DNA of 64,000 nucleotides from contig NZ_BCUS01000003.1 in the NCBI RefSeq assembly GCF_001591345.1, positions 1 to 64,000 on the forward strand. Reading direction: 5' to 3'. A program made the position numbers and the translations under genes. Positions within the stretch are counted from its first letter, which is position 1. Each line of letters begins with the position of its first letter. Source of the stretch: Variovorax boronicumulans NBRC 103145. Lineage in GTDB: Bacteria; Pseudomonadota; Gammaproteobacteria; Burkholderiales; Burkholderiaceae_C. This document shows positions 1-8,673 of this stretch, one piece after another. The notes under the pieces were generated by a model. The model searched no databases and had not been told where the DNA came from. It saw only the letters and a list, made by a program, of their open reading frames with translations.

Positions 1-2901
1 AGCGAGCTGTCGGGCGCGCCCGTCGGCGGGCAGATCAGCGCGCGGCAGGCCGAAGACTCCGACACCCTCGTCTTCGACGTGGCCCTCCGCGCCGAAGGCA
101 ACGGCGGCGCCGGCAGCAAGGCGCTGCCCGGCTTCGGCCTGGACCGCGCGCTGGCGCAGGGCCAGTGGAAAGACCAGGTGCTCGACCTGCGCACGTTGCG
201 TGTCGAAGCGATGCGCGCCAGCATCGACGGCAAGCTGCAGGTGCGCGTGGCCGAGCAGGCCGCCAGCGGCAAGCTCGCCCTGTCGCTGCCGGGCGGCAGC
301 GCGCAGCTCGACGGCCGCATCGCGCCCACCACCGGCGGCGGCGACCTTCAGGCGCGCATCGACGACGCCGAAGCCATGCAGCGCTGGGTGCAAGGCCTGC
401 CGGGCCTGTCGAGCGTGTTCGCGAACGCCAGCGCCAAGGGCAGCGCCCGGCTCGACGCCAGCTGGCAAGGCGGCTGGCAGACCGTGCAGCGCCGCATCGA
501 GAACCCCGGCGCACCCACCGCGCGCGGCAACGCCGAGCCCAGCCTCAAGGCCGTGCTCGCCGTGCCACGTCTCGACCTGAACCTGCCCGCCGCCCAGCCC
601 GGCGGCACAGCCACCAGCGTGCAGCTGCGCGCGCTGCAGGCCGACCTTGCCGGCAGCATCGCCCAGGCCACGCTGACGCTCAAGGGCGAAGCCACCACCG
701 GCACGCAGAAGCTCGCACTCGACACCCGCGCCAGCGGCGGCCTTGCCAGCGCCAACCAGTGGCGCGCCACGCTCGCCAGCCTGCGCCTGCAGGCACAGGA
801 TACCGCCACCGCGCGCCCCGGCCAGGGCCCCTGGGTGCTGGAGCTGGGCCGCGAAGTCACGGCCACCGTGCGCGCCGCCGACAACCGCCTCGACGTCGAA
901 GCCTCCGCCGCCGAGGCCACCCTGCGCGGCCCGCTGCCGGGCACCGTGCGCATCGACTGGCAGCCGCTGCGCTTCAACCAGAGCGGCGCCGCGCCCAACC
1001 GCGTGTTCCGCTTGCAGTCCAAGGGCCAGATGCAGGGCCTGCCGATGGCCTGGGCCGGTGCGTTCGGCGCCAACGCCACGCTGAGCGAACTCGGCATCAG
1101 CGGCGACCTGCTGTTCAACGGCGACTGGGACATCGACGCCGGCGACACCCTGCGCGCCAAGGCCCGGCTCGCGCGCCAGAGCGGCGACATCCGCGTGCAG
1201 GCCGGCGAAGCCGCGCTCGTCACCCGCATCACCAGCACCGGAACCGGCACCGCGAGCGAACGCACCATGAGCTCGGCCAGTGGCAAGAACGAGGTCAACG
1301 GCGTCGATGTCACGGCCACCCCGGCCGGCCTGCGCCGCGCCGAACTGCAGCTCGACGCGCAGGGCGACGCCGTGCGCGCCACCCTGGCCTGGGACAGCGA
1401 ACGCGCCGGCCGCCTCGACGCCGAGCTCGGCACCCGCATGCAGCAGCGCAGCGGCGGCTGGCAGTGGGCGCCCGACGCGCCTCTGAACGGCACGCTGCGC
1501 GCCGCGCTGCCCAACCTGGGCGTGTGGTCCATGCTCGCGCCGCCCGGCTGGCGCATCGCCGGCACGCTCGACGCCAACGCCACCCTGTCGGGCATCCGCA
1601 CCGCGCCGCGCTGGAACGGCACGCTCGGCGCCGACCAACTCGCGCTGCGCGCCCCGGTCGAAGGCCTCGACCTGCGCGACGGCCGCCTGCGCGCCTCGCT
1701 CACTGGAGACCGCCTGGAGATCACCGAGTTCACGCTCAAGGGCGGCGCCGGCAGCAACGCGCGCATCGGCGGCCAGAGCGGCAACCGTAGCACCGCCGCC
1801 AGCGAAGCGCGCACCGACGGCGGCTCGCTCACCGCGCGCGGCGACCTCAGCTGGGGCAGCAACAACAGCACGACCAGCACCGGCATCCGCATGGCCGTGC
1901 AGGCCGAGCTGCGCGCCCTGCGCGTGCTGGTGCGCACTGACCGCCAGGTGTCGCTGTCGGGCAACCTGCAGGCGCGGCTGGACGACGGCCAGTTCAACGT
2001 GCGCGGCAAGCTCAAGACCGACCGCGCCGTCATCATCCTGCCCGACGAGACCGCGCCCAGCCTGGGCAGCGATGTCGTCGTGCGCTCGGCCGCCAAGGAC
2101 AAGGCCGCCGCCGAGGCCGCGCAGCGCGAATCCGCCAAAGCCGACGCCCAGGCGGCCAAGGCCGCCAAGCCCCAGACCGCCAAGCCGCCCGACATCGTCG
2201 TCACCTTCGACCTCGGCGACGACTTCGCCGTGCAGGGACGCGGCATCACCACGCGGCTCGAGGGCGAACTGGAAATCCGCAGCACCCGCCTCGATGCCCC
2301 GCCGCACATCACCGGCGAGGTGAAGACCGTCAAGGGCCAGTACCGCGCCTACGGCCAGCAGCTCGACGTCGAGACCGGCATCGCGCGCTTCAACGGCCCC
2401 TTCGACAACCCCGCGCTCGACATCCTGGCCATCCGCCCGAACATCGCGCAGCGCGCCGGCGTGCAGATCACCGGCTCGGCGCAATCGCCGCGCGTGAAGC
2501 TCTATGCGGAGCCCGCGCTGTCCGACGCCGAGACGCTGTCATGGGTCATCCTGGGCCGCGCCTCGGCCACCAGCGGCGGCGAGTCGGCACTCTTGCAGCA
2601 GGCCGCCCTATCGCTGCTCGGCAAGATCGGCGGCACCACCACCGGCGGCAGCCTGGCCAGCCGTTTCGGTCTGGATGAACTCGGCTTCAAGGGCCCCGGC
2701 AACGGCGGCGACCTGCGCGAGTCAGCCGTGACGCTGGGCAAGCGGTTGTCCAAAGACTTCTACATCACCTACGAACGCAGTCTGGGCGGCACCTTCGGCA
2801 CCCTCTTCATCTTCTACGACCTGACCAAGCGCCTCACGCTTCGGGGCCAGGCGGGGCAGACGAGCGGGGTGGACCTGATCTACACGGTGAAGTACGACTG
2901 A
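1..2901 (+). CDS. tamB: Translocation and assembly module subunit TamB, C-terminal part (5' truncated by window)
   Basis: The reading frame is open from base 1, so the gene starts before the window. About 966 residues are visible. They consist of low-complexity, Ala/Gly/Arg-rich beta-strand segments typical of the AsmA-like/TamB periplasmic body. The last 300 residues match the conserved TamB (DUF490) C-terminal domain: a stretch around 2311-2420 on 'tracing' a beta-helix, then ITGSAQSP, an LSDAETLSWVILGR motif and the terminal LTLRGQAGQTSGVDLIYTVKYD-like end, split here at positions 2840-2898. TamB spans the periplasm and works with the Omp85 protein TamA in outer-membrane protein insertion and lipid transport. 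An Ala/Lys-rich linker near 2095-2190 is unusual but in frame. The GTG at 79 is internal and is not the start. Confidence 0.93.
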   Translation, partial: SELSGAPVGGQISARQAEDSDTLVFDVALRAEGNGGAGSKALPGFGLDRALAQGQWKDQVLDLRTLRVEAMRASIDGKLQVRVAEQAASGKLALSLPGGSAQLDGRIAPTTGGGDLQARIDDAEAMQRWVQGLPGLSSVFANASAKGSARLDASWQGGWQTVQRRIENPGAPTARGNAEPSLKAVLAVPRLDLNLPAAQPGGTATSVQLRALQADLAGSIAQATLTLKGEATTGTQKLALDTRASGGLASANQWRATLASLRLQAQDTATARPGQGPWVLELGREVTATVRAADNRLDVEASAAEATLRGPLPGTVRIDWQPLRFNQSGAAPNRVFRLQSKGQMQGLPMAWAGAFGANATLSELGISGDLLFNGDWDIDAGDTLRAKARLARQSGDIRVQAGEAALVTRITSTGTGTASERTMSSASGKNEVNGVDVTATPAGLRRAELQLDAQGDAVRATLAWDSERAGRLDAELGTRMQQRSGGWQWAPDAPLNGTLRAALPNLGVWSMLAPPGWRIAGTLDANATLSGIRTAPRWNGTLGADQLALRAPVEGLDLRDGRLRASLTGDRLEITEFTLKGGAGSNARIGGQSGNRSTAASEARTDGGSLTARGDLSWGSNNSTTSTGIRMAVQAELRALRVLVRTDRQVSLSGNLQARLDDGQFNVRGKLKTDRAVIILPDETAPSLGSDVVVRSAAKDKAAAEAAQRESAKADAQAAKAAKPQTAKPPDIVVTFDLGDDFAVQGRGITTRLEGELEIRSTRLDAPPHITGEVKTVKGQYRAYGQQLDVETGIARFNGPFDNPALDILAIRPNIAQRAGVQITGSAQSPRVKLYAEPALSDAETLSWVILGRASATSGGESALLQQAALSLLGKIGGTTTGGSLASRFGLDELGFKGPGNGGDLRESAVTLGKRLSKDFYITYERSLGGTFGTLFIFYDLTKRLTLRGQAGQTSGVDLIYTVKYD

Positions 2902-2959
2902 GGGCCGGGACACCCCAAACTGTTAAAGTGCGGGCCGCGCTGCAGCAGCGGCGCACACC

Positions 2960-3034
2960 GTCTTCGTAGTTCAATGGATAGAACGGGGTCCTCCTAAGAC
3001 TCAGATACAGGTTCGATTCCTGTCGAAGGCACCA
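2960..3034 (+). tRNA. tRNA-Arg (anticodon CCT)
   Basis: A full cloverleaf can be folded. The acceptor stem is 2960-2966 with 3024-3030 (one G-U pair), the D arm is GTTC/GAAC, and the anticodon stem is 2986-2990 with 2998-3002. The seven-base loop CTCCTAA has anticodon CCT at 2993-2995. The T arm has the loop TTCGATT, the discriminator base is A, and CCA is encoded at 3032-3034. It reads AGG codons. Its 3' end is the apparent insertion site of the element that follows. Confidence 0.96.
3014..3034 (+). repeat. attL-like core: 3' end of tRNA-Arg
   Basis: The sequence CGATTCCTGTCGAAGGCACCA covers the T loop to CCA of the tRNA. It reappears at 35798-35817 with a single base missing in the GG of the acceptor stem. 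Integration at a tRNA 3' end, with the tRNA kept whole on the integrase side, is the usual pattern for P4-type recombinases. Confidence 0.75.
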
Positions 3035-3159
3035 TGGGATCGAATCACAACATCCCACAAAGACCCAGAACCCGCACGTTTCCCAAGCGTAGCGGGCTTT
3101 TCTTTGCCCCACGTAGTGTCATGACGTAGCATGTCAGCGCAGAGAAATATGGGCATTTT

Positions 3160-3199
3160 TGTTGGTATCTCGAAAAAGCCCAAAAGCCAGATACCAACA
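3160..3199. repeat. Inverted repeat TGTTGGTATC before the integrase gene
   Basis: TGTTGGTATC (3160-3169) and its exact complement GATACCAACA (3190-3199) are separated by 20 bases and end 11 bases before the integrase ATG. The same word recurs at the right end of the island. They are candidate arm-type integrase binding sites, or an operator for autoregulation of the integrase. Confidence 0.6.
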
Positions 3200-3210
3200 G
3201 GAAGGCGGCA

Positions 3211-4434
3211 ATGGCACTCACCGACATCCGCATCAGGCAGCTCAAGCCCCTCGGCGCGGCCAGCGGGGAAAAGTACGCGGACGAGCGCGGCCTGTACCTG
3301 CACGTCACCGCCACCGGGAAGTACTGGCGGATGAACTACCGCTTCGCCGGGAAGCAGAAGACCCTGGCCCTCGGGGTCTACCCCGATGTCACCCTGCTCA
3401 AGGCCCGCGCCCGGCGCGACGAGGCCCGGGCCCTTCTGGCGGATGACGTCGACCCCGGCGTCGCCAAACGCGACGAAAAGCGAAACAAGGCCGAGGCCTC
3501 CATCCACACCTTCGAGAAGGTCGCCCGCGACTGGCTCGCCAAGACGGCGAACAAGCGCGCCGCCATCACCCAGACCAAGGTCACCCGCTGGCTCGAGAAG
3601 GACGTGTTCCCGTTCATCGGCAAGCTGCCCGTGTCGACCATCCGCGCGAAGGACGTGCTCGACAGGGTCGCCCGCCGCATGGAGGACCGTCACATCCACG
3701 AGAGCGCGCACCGCATCGTGCAGATCTGCGCTCAGGTGTTCCGCTACGCGGTGGCGGTCGGGCTGATGGAGCGTGACGTGACGGTCGACCTGCGCGGCGC
3801 GCTGGCCTCGGTGCAAAAGACCAGCTACGCCGCAATCACCGAGCCCCGGCAGGTCGGCCAACTCCTGCGCTCCATCCATGCCTACGGCGGGCACCCGACG
3901 GCCGTGGCCGCCCTGCAGCTGACGCCGCTGGTGTTCGTGCGCCCCGGCGAGTTGAGGGCCGCGGAGTGGGCCGAGATCGACCTCGACGCCGCCGAGTGGC
4001 GCATCCCGGCCGCCCGGATGAAGATGAAGGTCGAGCACCTCGTGCCGCTGTCGCGGCAGGCCGTGGAGATCCTGCGTGCCCTGCACCCGTTCAGCGGGCA
4101 CGGCCGCTACGTGTTCCCCAGCATCCGCACGGGCGAGCGCTGCATGAGCGAGAACACCATCAACGCCGCGCTGCGCGGAATGGGCTACGCCAAGGACGTG
4201 ATGACCGCCCACGGTTTCCGGGCCACGGCCCGCACCCTCATGGACGAGGTGCTGGGCGAGCGCGTCGACCTGATCGAGCACCAGCTCGCGCACACCGTCA
4301 AGGACCCGAACGGGCGCGCCTACAACCGCACAGCGCACCTGCCGGCCCGCCGGGAAATGATGCAGCGCTGGGCGGACTACCTGGACAAGCTGCGTACCGG
4401 GGCAGACATCGTCCCGATCAACCGGGCCGCGTGA
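3211..4434 (+). CDS. Site-specific tyrosine recombinase (P4-type integrase, DUF4102 N-terminus)
   Basis: The 407-residue protein has an N-terminal arm-binding DUF4102-like domain (about 1-90), a core-binding region (about 100-190) and a catalytic domain (about 220-380). The catalytic set is visible: Arg244 in FVRPGEL, His334 and Arg337 in HGFR, His361 in LAHT and nucleophile Tyr371 in AYNR. It should cut and rejoin DNA at the tRNA-Arg 3' end. The start is set by AGGAAGG five bases before ATG. The gene begins 177 bases after the tRNA and reads away from it, the standard arrangement for tRNA-borne islands. All residues needed for activity are present, so excision may still be possible. Confidence 0.95.
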   Translation: MALTDIRIRQLKPLGAASGEKYADERGLYLHVTATGKYWRMNYRFAGKQKTLALGVYPDVTLLKARARRDEARALLADDVDPGVAKRDEKRNKAEASIHTFEKVARDWLAKTANKRAAITQTKVTRWLEKDVFPFIGKLPVSTIRAKDVLDRVARRMEDRHIHESAHRIVQICAQVFRYAVAVGLMERDVTVDLRGALASVQKTSYAAITEPRQVGQLLRSIHAYGGHPTAVAALQLTPLVFVRPGELRAAEWAEIDLDAAEWRIPAARMKMKVEHLVPLSRQAVEILRALHPFSGHGRYVFPSIRTGERCMSENTINAALRGMGYAKDVMTAHGFRATARTLMDEVLGERVDLIEHQLAHTVKDPNGRAYNRTAHLPARREMMQRWADYLDKLRTGADIVPINRAA

Positions 4435-4501
4435 TGACTCTCTGCCAGCCGGTCAAGGTGAAGCACATGGCGGCCGCCCTCAGCCCGCGCAGGCGGGCGC
4501 A

Positions 4502-4960
4502 TTGATGCGCGTCATCGGCGCCGATGCAGGGCAGCGCGCTGTCCACGCGGGACCGAGGCCGTCTGCGCTGCTGTTCCAGTGGCCCGGCAACGTCCGCGCC
4601 ATGGCGGGGACCGACCTCGACACCGAGACTGCGGCGCTCAGGACATCCCACCACCCGACGACGAAGCGCCCCCCTCTCGGGAAAGTCAACGGGTGGCCGC
4701 ATCTCGTGCCGCTCGCGATCCTGGAGGCGTCGCGCGTCCCGACCTGGCGTGGCCGCTTCGTGCCCTCTTCATTGCTGACTGGCGGGCGCTGCGCGAGCAG
4801 GAAGACCGTCCGCTCGGCGCTGCGCCGCAGGGGCTACGCCAACGACAACAGGACTGCCCCCGAGTTTCGCGTCATGGCCTCCGGCCGCGCGGAGTTCATG
4901 GCCCGGCACCGCCAGCTGATGACGTCATGGGCCGCGTATTTGGATCGCCTGCGAGGGGGC
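4502..4960 (+). pseudogene. Decayed second tyrosine integrase (C-terminal remnant)
   Basis: The translation follows the C-terminal half of the intact integrase in order. LFQWPGNVRAM parallels VFVRPGELRAA, GWPHLVPL parallels VEHLVPL, GRFVPSSLLTGGRC parallels GRYVFPSIRTGERC, and TSWAAYLDRLRGG parallels QRWADYLDKLRTG. Key residues are lost: the catalytic Arg has become Trp, the HGFR histidine is replaced by Pro, and the part carrying the Tyr is deleted. It lies 67 bases behind the intact gene in the same orientation. It probably derives from an earlier element at the same tRNA or from a duplicated integrase. Confidence 0.75.
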
Positions 4961-5100
4961 ACGGGCGATCATGTTCCAGAAGGCATGCCCCCCGTGAATC
5001 CCCTCTTTTGTTGGCAGGTCGCGTCTAGAGTGACGACCGAGAAATCGGTCTTCCCGGTCCCGGCGCGGCGTTCTTTTTCAACGCATCACGAGAGGTATTC

Positions 5101-5838
5101 ATGGAACCGGATTGGATGGAACATTGGCGCTTGAGCGCCGACCTGAGCGTCGTTCACGCAGCACTGCTGATGGCGGGCATTACCCCGGGCAGCGAGGTAG
5201 GAGCAAATTGCGATGGCTGGGAGACGAGCCGGCAACCGCCGGCCTACGTCGCGGCGAAGGCTGCGCTGACGACCGCCATCAAGAACAACAGGCTCGAGGC
5301 GAAAATTCGTCGCAGTGCCTGGCACCGCGGCTGGGACGAAAACCCCGGAGAGGGAGAAAGCATCGCGAGAGCCGAGGTTTACCCGGACTACTCGGCCGAG
5401 GCCGAGTCGCCCGGTCGCGGCAGGGATTCTCCCTTGACCACGAAGTTGCGCGAGCTGGTCTACCGCGCAGCGCCGGACTGGAACTTGACCACGGTGGAGG
5501 TCGAGGCGCTGCGCGCTTGGCTCTCGACGCGCGGCATCAGGAACGGATTCTTTTTCCCCCAGGCACGGCACGCAACCGACCTGCCGGCCTACCTCGACAA
5601 GTCTCATCCGCGCTACGCGCCCAAGCTGGCCGCATCGTTGGTGGCGTGGGAGCGGGCGGAAGGCAGCCCGGACAGCAAATCCCCCAAGGAAACTCTCGAG
5701 CAGATCCTGTACGAAATCGCTGCGGACTTCGGGCTGATCGGCGATGACGGTAGGCCCAACAAACAGGGCATCGAGGAATGCAGCAAGGTCGCGAACTGGC
5801 GGCCTCGCGGAGGCGCTCCGAAGACCCCTGCGAAATAA
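5101..5838 (+). CDS. Hypothetical protein of the island left arm
   Basis: A 245-residue soluble protein that begins MEPDWMEHWRLSADLSVVHA. No known domain was recognised. The opening, with a helix rich in Trp and Leu followed by AALLMAGITPG, resembles uncharacterised proteins often found next to AlpA-type regulators on integrated elements; this resemblance is from memory. The middle is charged and the C-terminus ends in a Lys/Arg-rich tail. It has no signal peptide or membrane segment. It stands between the integrase remnant and the AlpA-like gene, on the same strand, with a GAGAGG-like ribosome site just upstream. Confidence 0.7.
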   Translation: MEPDWMEHWRLSADLSVVHAALLMAGITPGSEVGANCDGWETSRQPPAYVAAKAALTTAIKNNRLEAKIRRSAWHRGWDENPGEGESIARAEVYPDYSAEAESPGRGRDSPLTTKLRELVYRAAPDWNLTTVEVEALRAWLSTRGIRNGFFFPQARHATDLPAYLDKSHPRYAPKLAASLVAWERAEGSPDSKSPKETLEQILYEIAADFGLIGDDGRPNKQGIEECSKVANWRPRGGAPKTPAK

Positions 5839-6028
5839 CCCACCCACCCCAAGAACCCGCGCCGTTGCTCGCGATTCATTGATTCAGTGGAATAAACCTA
5901 CCCACCCCTAGGGCCCAAACCCACCCCCCCGCCTGTTCAGTAGGGGGGTGGGTTTTCTGAACCCGCCCATCTATTCCGAGTGCTGCCGACTTTCGAAGAT
6001 GGCCTCCTGTTCATTCATGGAGGCTCAC

Positions 6029-6292
6029 ATGCACGCAGCACCGATCACCAAGCCGCAGGCCGCCCGCCCCAAGCGCGGCACGGTCAATCCTCAACCCCTG
6101 CACGTGGCGCAGATTGCCGAGGCGCTGCTCGTCATGAGGAACGTTTCCGCCCTGACGGGGCTGTCGCCGTCCTCGGTATACCGCCGCTTGGCGCGTCACG
6201 ATTTCCCCCCGCCGGTGCGTCTCGGCAACCGCTGCACCCGCTGGCGCGCGGGCGACGTGACGGCGTGGCTGGCAGCCCAGGCGGAGGCGTAA
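6029..6292 (+). CDS. AlpA-family DNA-binding protein (excisionase/regulator)
   Basis: An 87-residue protein with an AlpA-type winged helix-turn-helix: LLVMRNVSALTGLSPSSVYR, then HDFPPPVRLGNRCTRW and RAGDVTAWLA. These match the AlpA pattern of helix-turn-helix, a wing with PxPVxLG, and a Trp-containing 'W...V..W' end. Such proteins act as excisionases or activate integrase genes of P4-like elements. The start at 6029 is chosen because GGAGG ends five bases before it; longer in-frame starts at 5948, 5999 and 6017 lack such a site. A homopurine/pyrimidine run with a 'CCCACC' theme lies upstream (5830-5950). The next gene starts five bases after the stop, so the two are probably co-transcribed. 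Confidence 0.88.
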   Translation: MHAAPITKPQAARPKRGTVNPQPLHVAQIAEALLVMRNVSALTGLSPSSVYRRLARHDFPPPVRLGNRCTRWRAGDVTAWLAAQAEA

Positions 6293-6297
6293 CGGTC

Positions 6298-6744
6298 ATG
6301 ACCACCAATCAAGATCCACAGAAAGCGCTGCGTACGCTTCAATACAAGGAGGGCCGGCATCTGATCCGCGCCTACCTCATTCGCCTCCACTCGAGCAAGG
6401 TCGCTCCCGAAGAAGAGCTGGCGGTCACGGTGGCCTCGCTGAAGGGCTACACGCTGGTGATCTTCTGCCGCTTTCTCGAAAATGCCCTGCTCGAGGGCCT
6501 CTCGGCCAAGGCGCAGGTCATCAAGCTCCGCGCACAGATCGACCCCGACGAGGCGCGCTTCGACGCTCTGGCGGTGCGTTTCGCCAAGACGGGCTGTGCG
6601 CTGCTGCGCAAAAAGACGGCTGGCTACCCGACCACCTATCAGGTGGCGTGCCTGGGCCGCGTCATCGAGTTCTTCAACGGCCTCGACGCTGCAGAGCGCT
6701 TTCTGCAGCAGCACACGATCGGCAACAGCGATGTCGCCACCTAG
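6298..6744 (+). CDS. Hypothetical protein, helical, between AlpA and primase-like gene
   Basis: A 148-residue protein without a recognised domain. It is largely alpha-helical by composition, with no signal peptide or membrane span. It begins five bases after the alpA stop, and the GGAGG inside the alpA 3' end can serve as its ribosome site. Its 3' end overlaps the next gene by 14 bases. The tight packing places it in an operon that runs alpA, this gene, the CHC2 protein, the DUF3987 protein and the small palindrome-bearing gene, so a role in element replication or maintenance is likely but unproven. Confidence 0.72.
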   Translation: MTTNQDPQKALRTLQYKEGRHLIRAYLIRLHSSKVAPEEELAVTVASLKGYTLVIFCRFLENALLEGLSAKAQVIKLRAQIDPDEARFDALAVRFAKTGCALLRKKTAGYPTTYQVACLGRVIEFFNGLDAAERFLQQHTIGNSDVAT

Positions 6745-7153
6745 CCCCCTGCTGCACCGGTTTCTGCAACGGCTCGAATCCGTCAAGCCCTCCGCGCACG
6801 GGTTCTCCGCGCGCTGCCCGGTGCATGACGATCGCAGCCCCTCGCTGTCGATCAAGGAGGGCGAGGACGGCCGCGTCCTGCTGCACTGCTTTGCGGGCTG
6901 CCCCCCCCAGGAGGTGGTCGCCGTCCTCGGGCTGACGATGGCTGACCTGTTTCCCGAGAACGGACAGCTGCGCCGCCCGCCGCCCGCGCCCGGCGTCACC
7001 CGCACGGCACTGCACGCGGCGGTCGAAATCGAGCAACAAGTGCTGTTCATCGTCGCGTACGACCGTGTGAAGGGCAAATCCATCAGCCCGACGGACGCGG
7101 CCCGCGAGCGTCTTGCCAAGCAGCGCATCGAACTGGCGCGGAGGGCCGGATGA
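6731..7153 (+). CDS. CHC2-type zinc-finger protein (primase-like, stand-alone)
   Basis: A 140-residue protein carrying a CHC2 zinc-binding module near the N-terminus: ARCPVHDDRSPSLSI followed by VLLHCFAGC. This gives the Cys, His, Cys, Cys ligands of DnaG/TOPRIM primases. In DnaG this module recognises priming sites on single-stranded DNA. No TOPRIM catalytic domain follows; the rest is a short charged tail, so the protein would have to work with a partner. It overlaps the previous gene by 14 bases and the DUF3987 gene by four (ATGA), which suggests translation coupling and a shared task in element DNA replication. Confidence 0.85.
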   Translation: MSPPSPLLHRFLQRLESVKPSAHGFSARCPVHDDRSPSLSIKEGEDGRVLLHCFAGCPPQEVVAVLGLTMADLFPENGQLRRPPPAPGVTRTALHAAVEIEQQVLFIVAYDRVKGKSISPTDAARERLAKQRIELARRAG

Positions 7154-8673
7154 ACGACCACAGCGATGTGTGGGCCGCGATGGCGGCGGCCGATGCCGCC
7201 GCATCGGGCTGGCCCGCCCCGACCCCTCTGCCTGACGCGCTGCCTCCCGTGCAGCCCTTCGTTCCCGAGCTGATGCCCGAGGAGCTGCGCGACTGGGTCG
7301 TGGACATCGCCTACAGGATGCAATGCCCCGCTGACTTCCCCGCAGTCGGCGTCGTGGCGGCGCTTTCGAGCCTGGCCGGCGCCCGGGTCGTGGTGCAGCC
7401 CAAGGCCTACGACGACTGGCAGGTGGTGCCGAATCTGTGGGCTTTGGTCGTGGGCCGTCCCGGCGTCATGAAGTCGCCAGCCCTGGGCGAGGTGCTGAAG
7501 CCGCTGCACAAGCTGCAGGCAGCCGAGGTCGAGCAGCACAAAGCGGCGCACCTGACATGGGCGCTCGACAGCAGGCTGGCCGAACTCCAGGGTGCGGAGC
7601 GCGAGAAAAAAGCCAAGGGGCTCGCAGGCAAGGACCCGGCGGCAGCGCGCGCGCTTCTGGAGCCGGTGGACACCACGCCCGAGCCGGTCGCGCGGCGCTA
7701 CGTCGTGAACGACCCCACCGTCGAAAAACTCGGCGAGCTGCTGATGGCGAACCAGTGGGGCATCCTGACCTATCGGGACGAAATGCATGGCCTCCTGGCC
7801 GCCATGGACAAGCAAGGACAGGAGGGTGCGCGCGCCTTTTTCCTGCAGAGCTATGACGGGAATCAGGGCTACACCTTCGACCGCATCGGGCGCGGCACGG
7901 TGCACATTCCGCGTGTCTGCCTTGCCATGCTCGGCGGCATTCAACCGGGCAGGGTCCAAGAATATGTGCGCGGCGCCGTATCGGGCGGCAGTGCCGACGA
8001 TGGCCTGTTGCAGCGCTTCGCCCTGACCGTATGGCCCGACACGGCCAGCGAGTTCGTCAACGTGGATCAATGGCCCGACACGCCCGCCAAGATGCGGGCA
8101 TGGGCAGCGTTCGAGCGACTGGCATGCCTGCAGCCGGCGAGCGAGACCGAACCCAGGGTTTGGAAGTTCGATGCCGTGGCGCAAGCCCTGTTCGCGGAAT
8201 GGCGCACGCCATTCGAGCAAGAACTCAAACGCGGCGAGCTGCACCCGGCGATGGAAAGCCACCTCGCAAAGTACCGCAAGCTGATCCCGGCGCTGGCACT
8301 CTTGTTCGCGTTGATCGACACGCCCGATGCCGGCGCGATCGGCGAGCGTGAGCTGCTTCGCGCCCTGGCCTGGGGCGACTACCTGCGCAGCCACGCGCAG
8401 CGGCTGTACAGCGCAGCAGTGACGCCGTCGACGGGCGCGGCTGTGGTGCTGCTGAAAAAGCTCAGGGCTGGCGCTCTGGGTGATTCATTCTCACCCCGCG
8501 AAGTGGCTGTGAAAGGATGGTCGGGCCTACCGGATCCGGAGGCGGTGCGCAAGGCGGCAGACCTGCTGTGCGACTTCGACTGGCTGAGGCGTGTCGTGAT
8601 GCAGGGAGGCGTGATGGGCGGCAGGCCCAGCGAGCGCTACATCATCAACCCGGCGGCGAAGGGGGCGCCATGA
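7150..8673 (+). CDS. DUF3987 (YfjI-like) protein, probable helicase/primase partner
   Basis: A 507-residue protein matching the DUF3987 family, common on prophages, satellites and integrative elements. A P-loop-like motif, GRPGVMKSPAL, lies at about 102-112, and an acidic ILTYRDEMHGLL stretch that could act as a Walker B lies near 210. The C-terminal 100 residues end in a small winged-helix-like part with FSPREVAVKGW. Family members often stand beside CHC2 or TOPRIM proteins and are thought to be replication helicases or primase accessory factors. Here the gene overlaps the CHC2 gene by four bases at its start and the next gene by four bases at its end. Confidence 0.85.
   Translation: MNDHSDVWAAMAAADAAASGWPAPTPLPDALPPVQPFVPELMPEELRDWVVDIAYRMQCPADFPAVGVVAALSSLAGARVVVQPKAYDDWQVVPNLWALVVGRPGVMKSPALGEVLKPLHKLQAAEVEQHKAAHLTWALDSRLAELQGAEREKKAKGLAGKDPAAARALLEPVDTTPEPVARRYVVNDPTVEKLGELLMANQWGILTYRDEMHGLLAAMDKQGQEGARAFFLQSYDGNQGYTFDRIGRGTVHIPRVCLAMLGGIQPGRVQEYVRGAVSGGSADDGLLQRFALTVWPDTASEFVNVDQWPDTPAKMRAWAAFERLACLQPASETEPRVWKFDAVAQALFAEWRTPFEQELKRGELHPAMESHLAKYRKLIPALALLFALIDTPDAGAIGERELLRALAWGDYLRSHAQRLYSAAVTPSTGAAVVLLKKLRAGALGDSFSPREVAVKGWSGLPDPEAVRKAADLLCDFDWLRRVVMQGGVMGGRPSERYIINPAAKGAP

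Noticed and set aside
348..2333. Long minus-strand open frame inside tamB
   Set aside because: It is an antisense shadow of a GC-rich gene, Ser/Arg-rich with no domain, while the plus strand matches TamB to its conserved end.
3001..4338. Long minus-strand frame over the integrase
   Set aside because: It is the complement of a well-supported integrase with all catalytic residues and has His/Gly/Val-rich shadow composition.
6196..8394. 732-codon minus-strand frame over the CHC2 and DUF3987 genes
   Set aside because: Shadow frame; the plus strand carries recognisable motifs and coupled starts.
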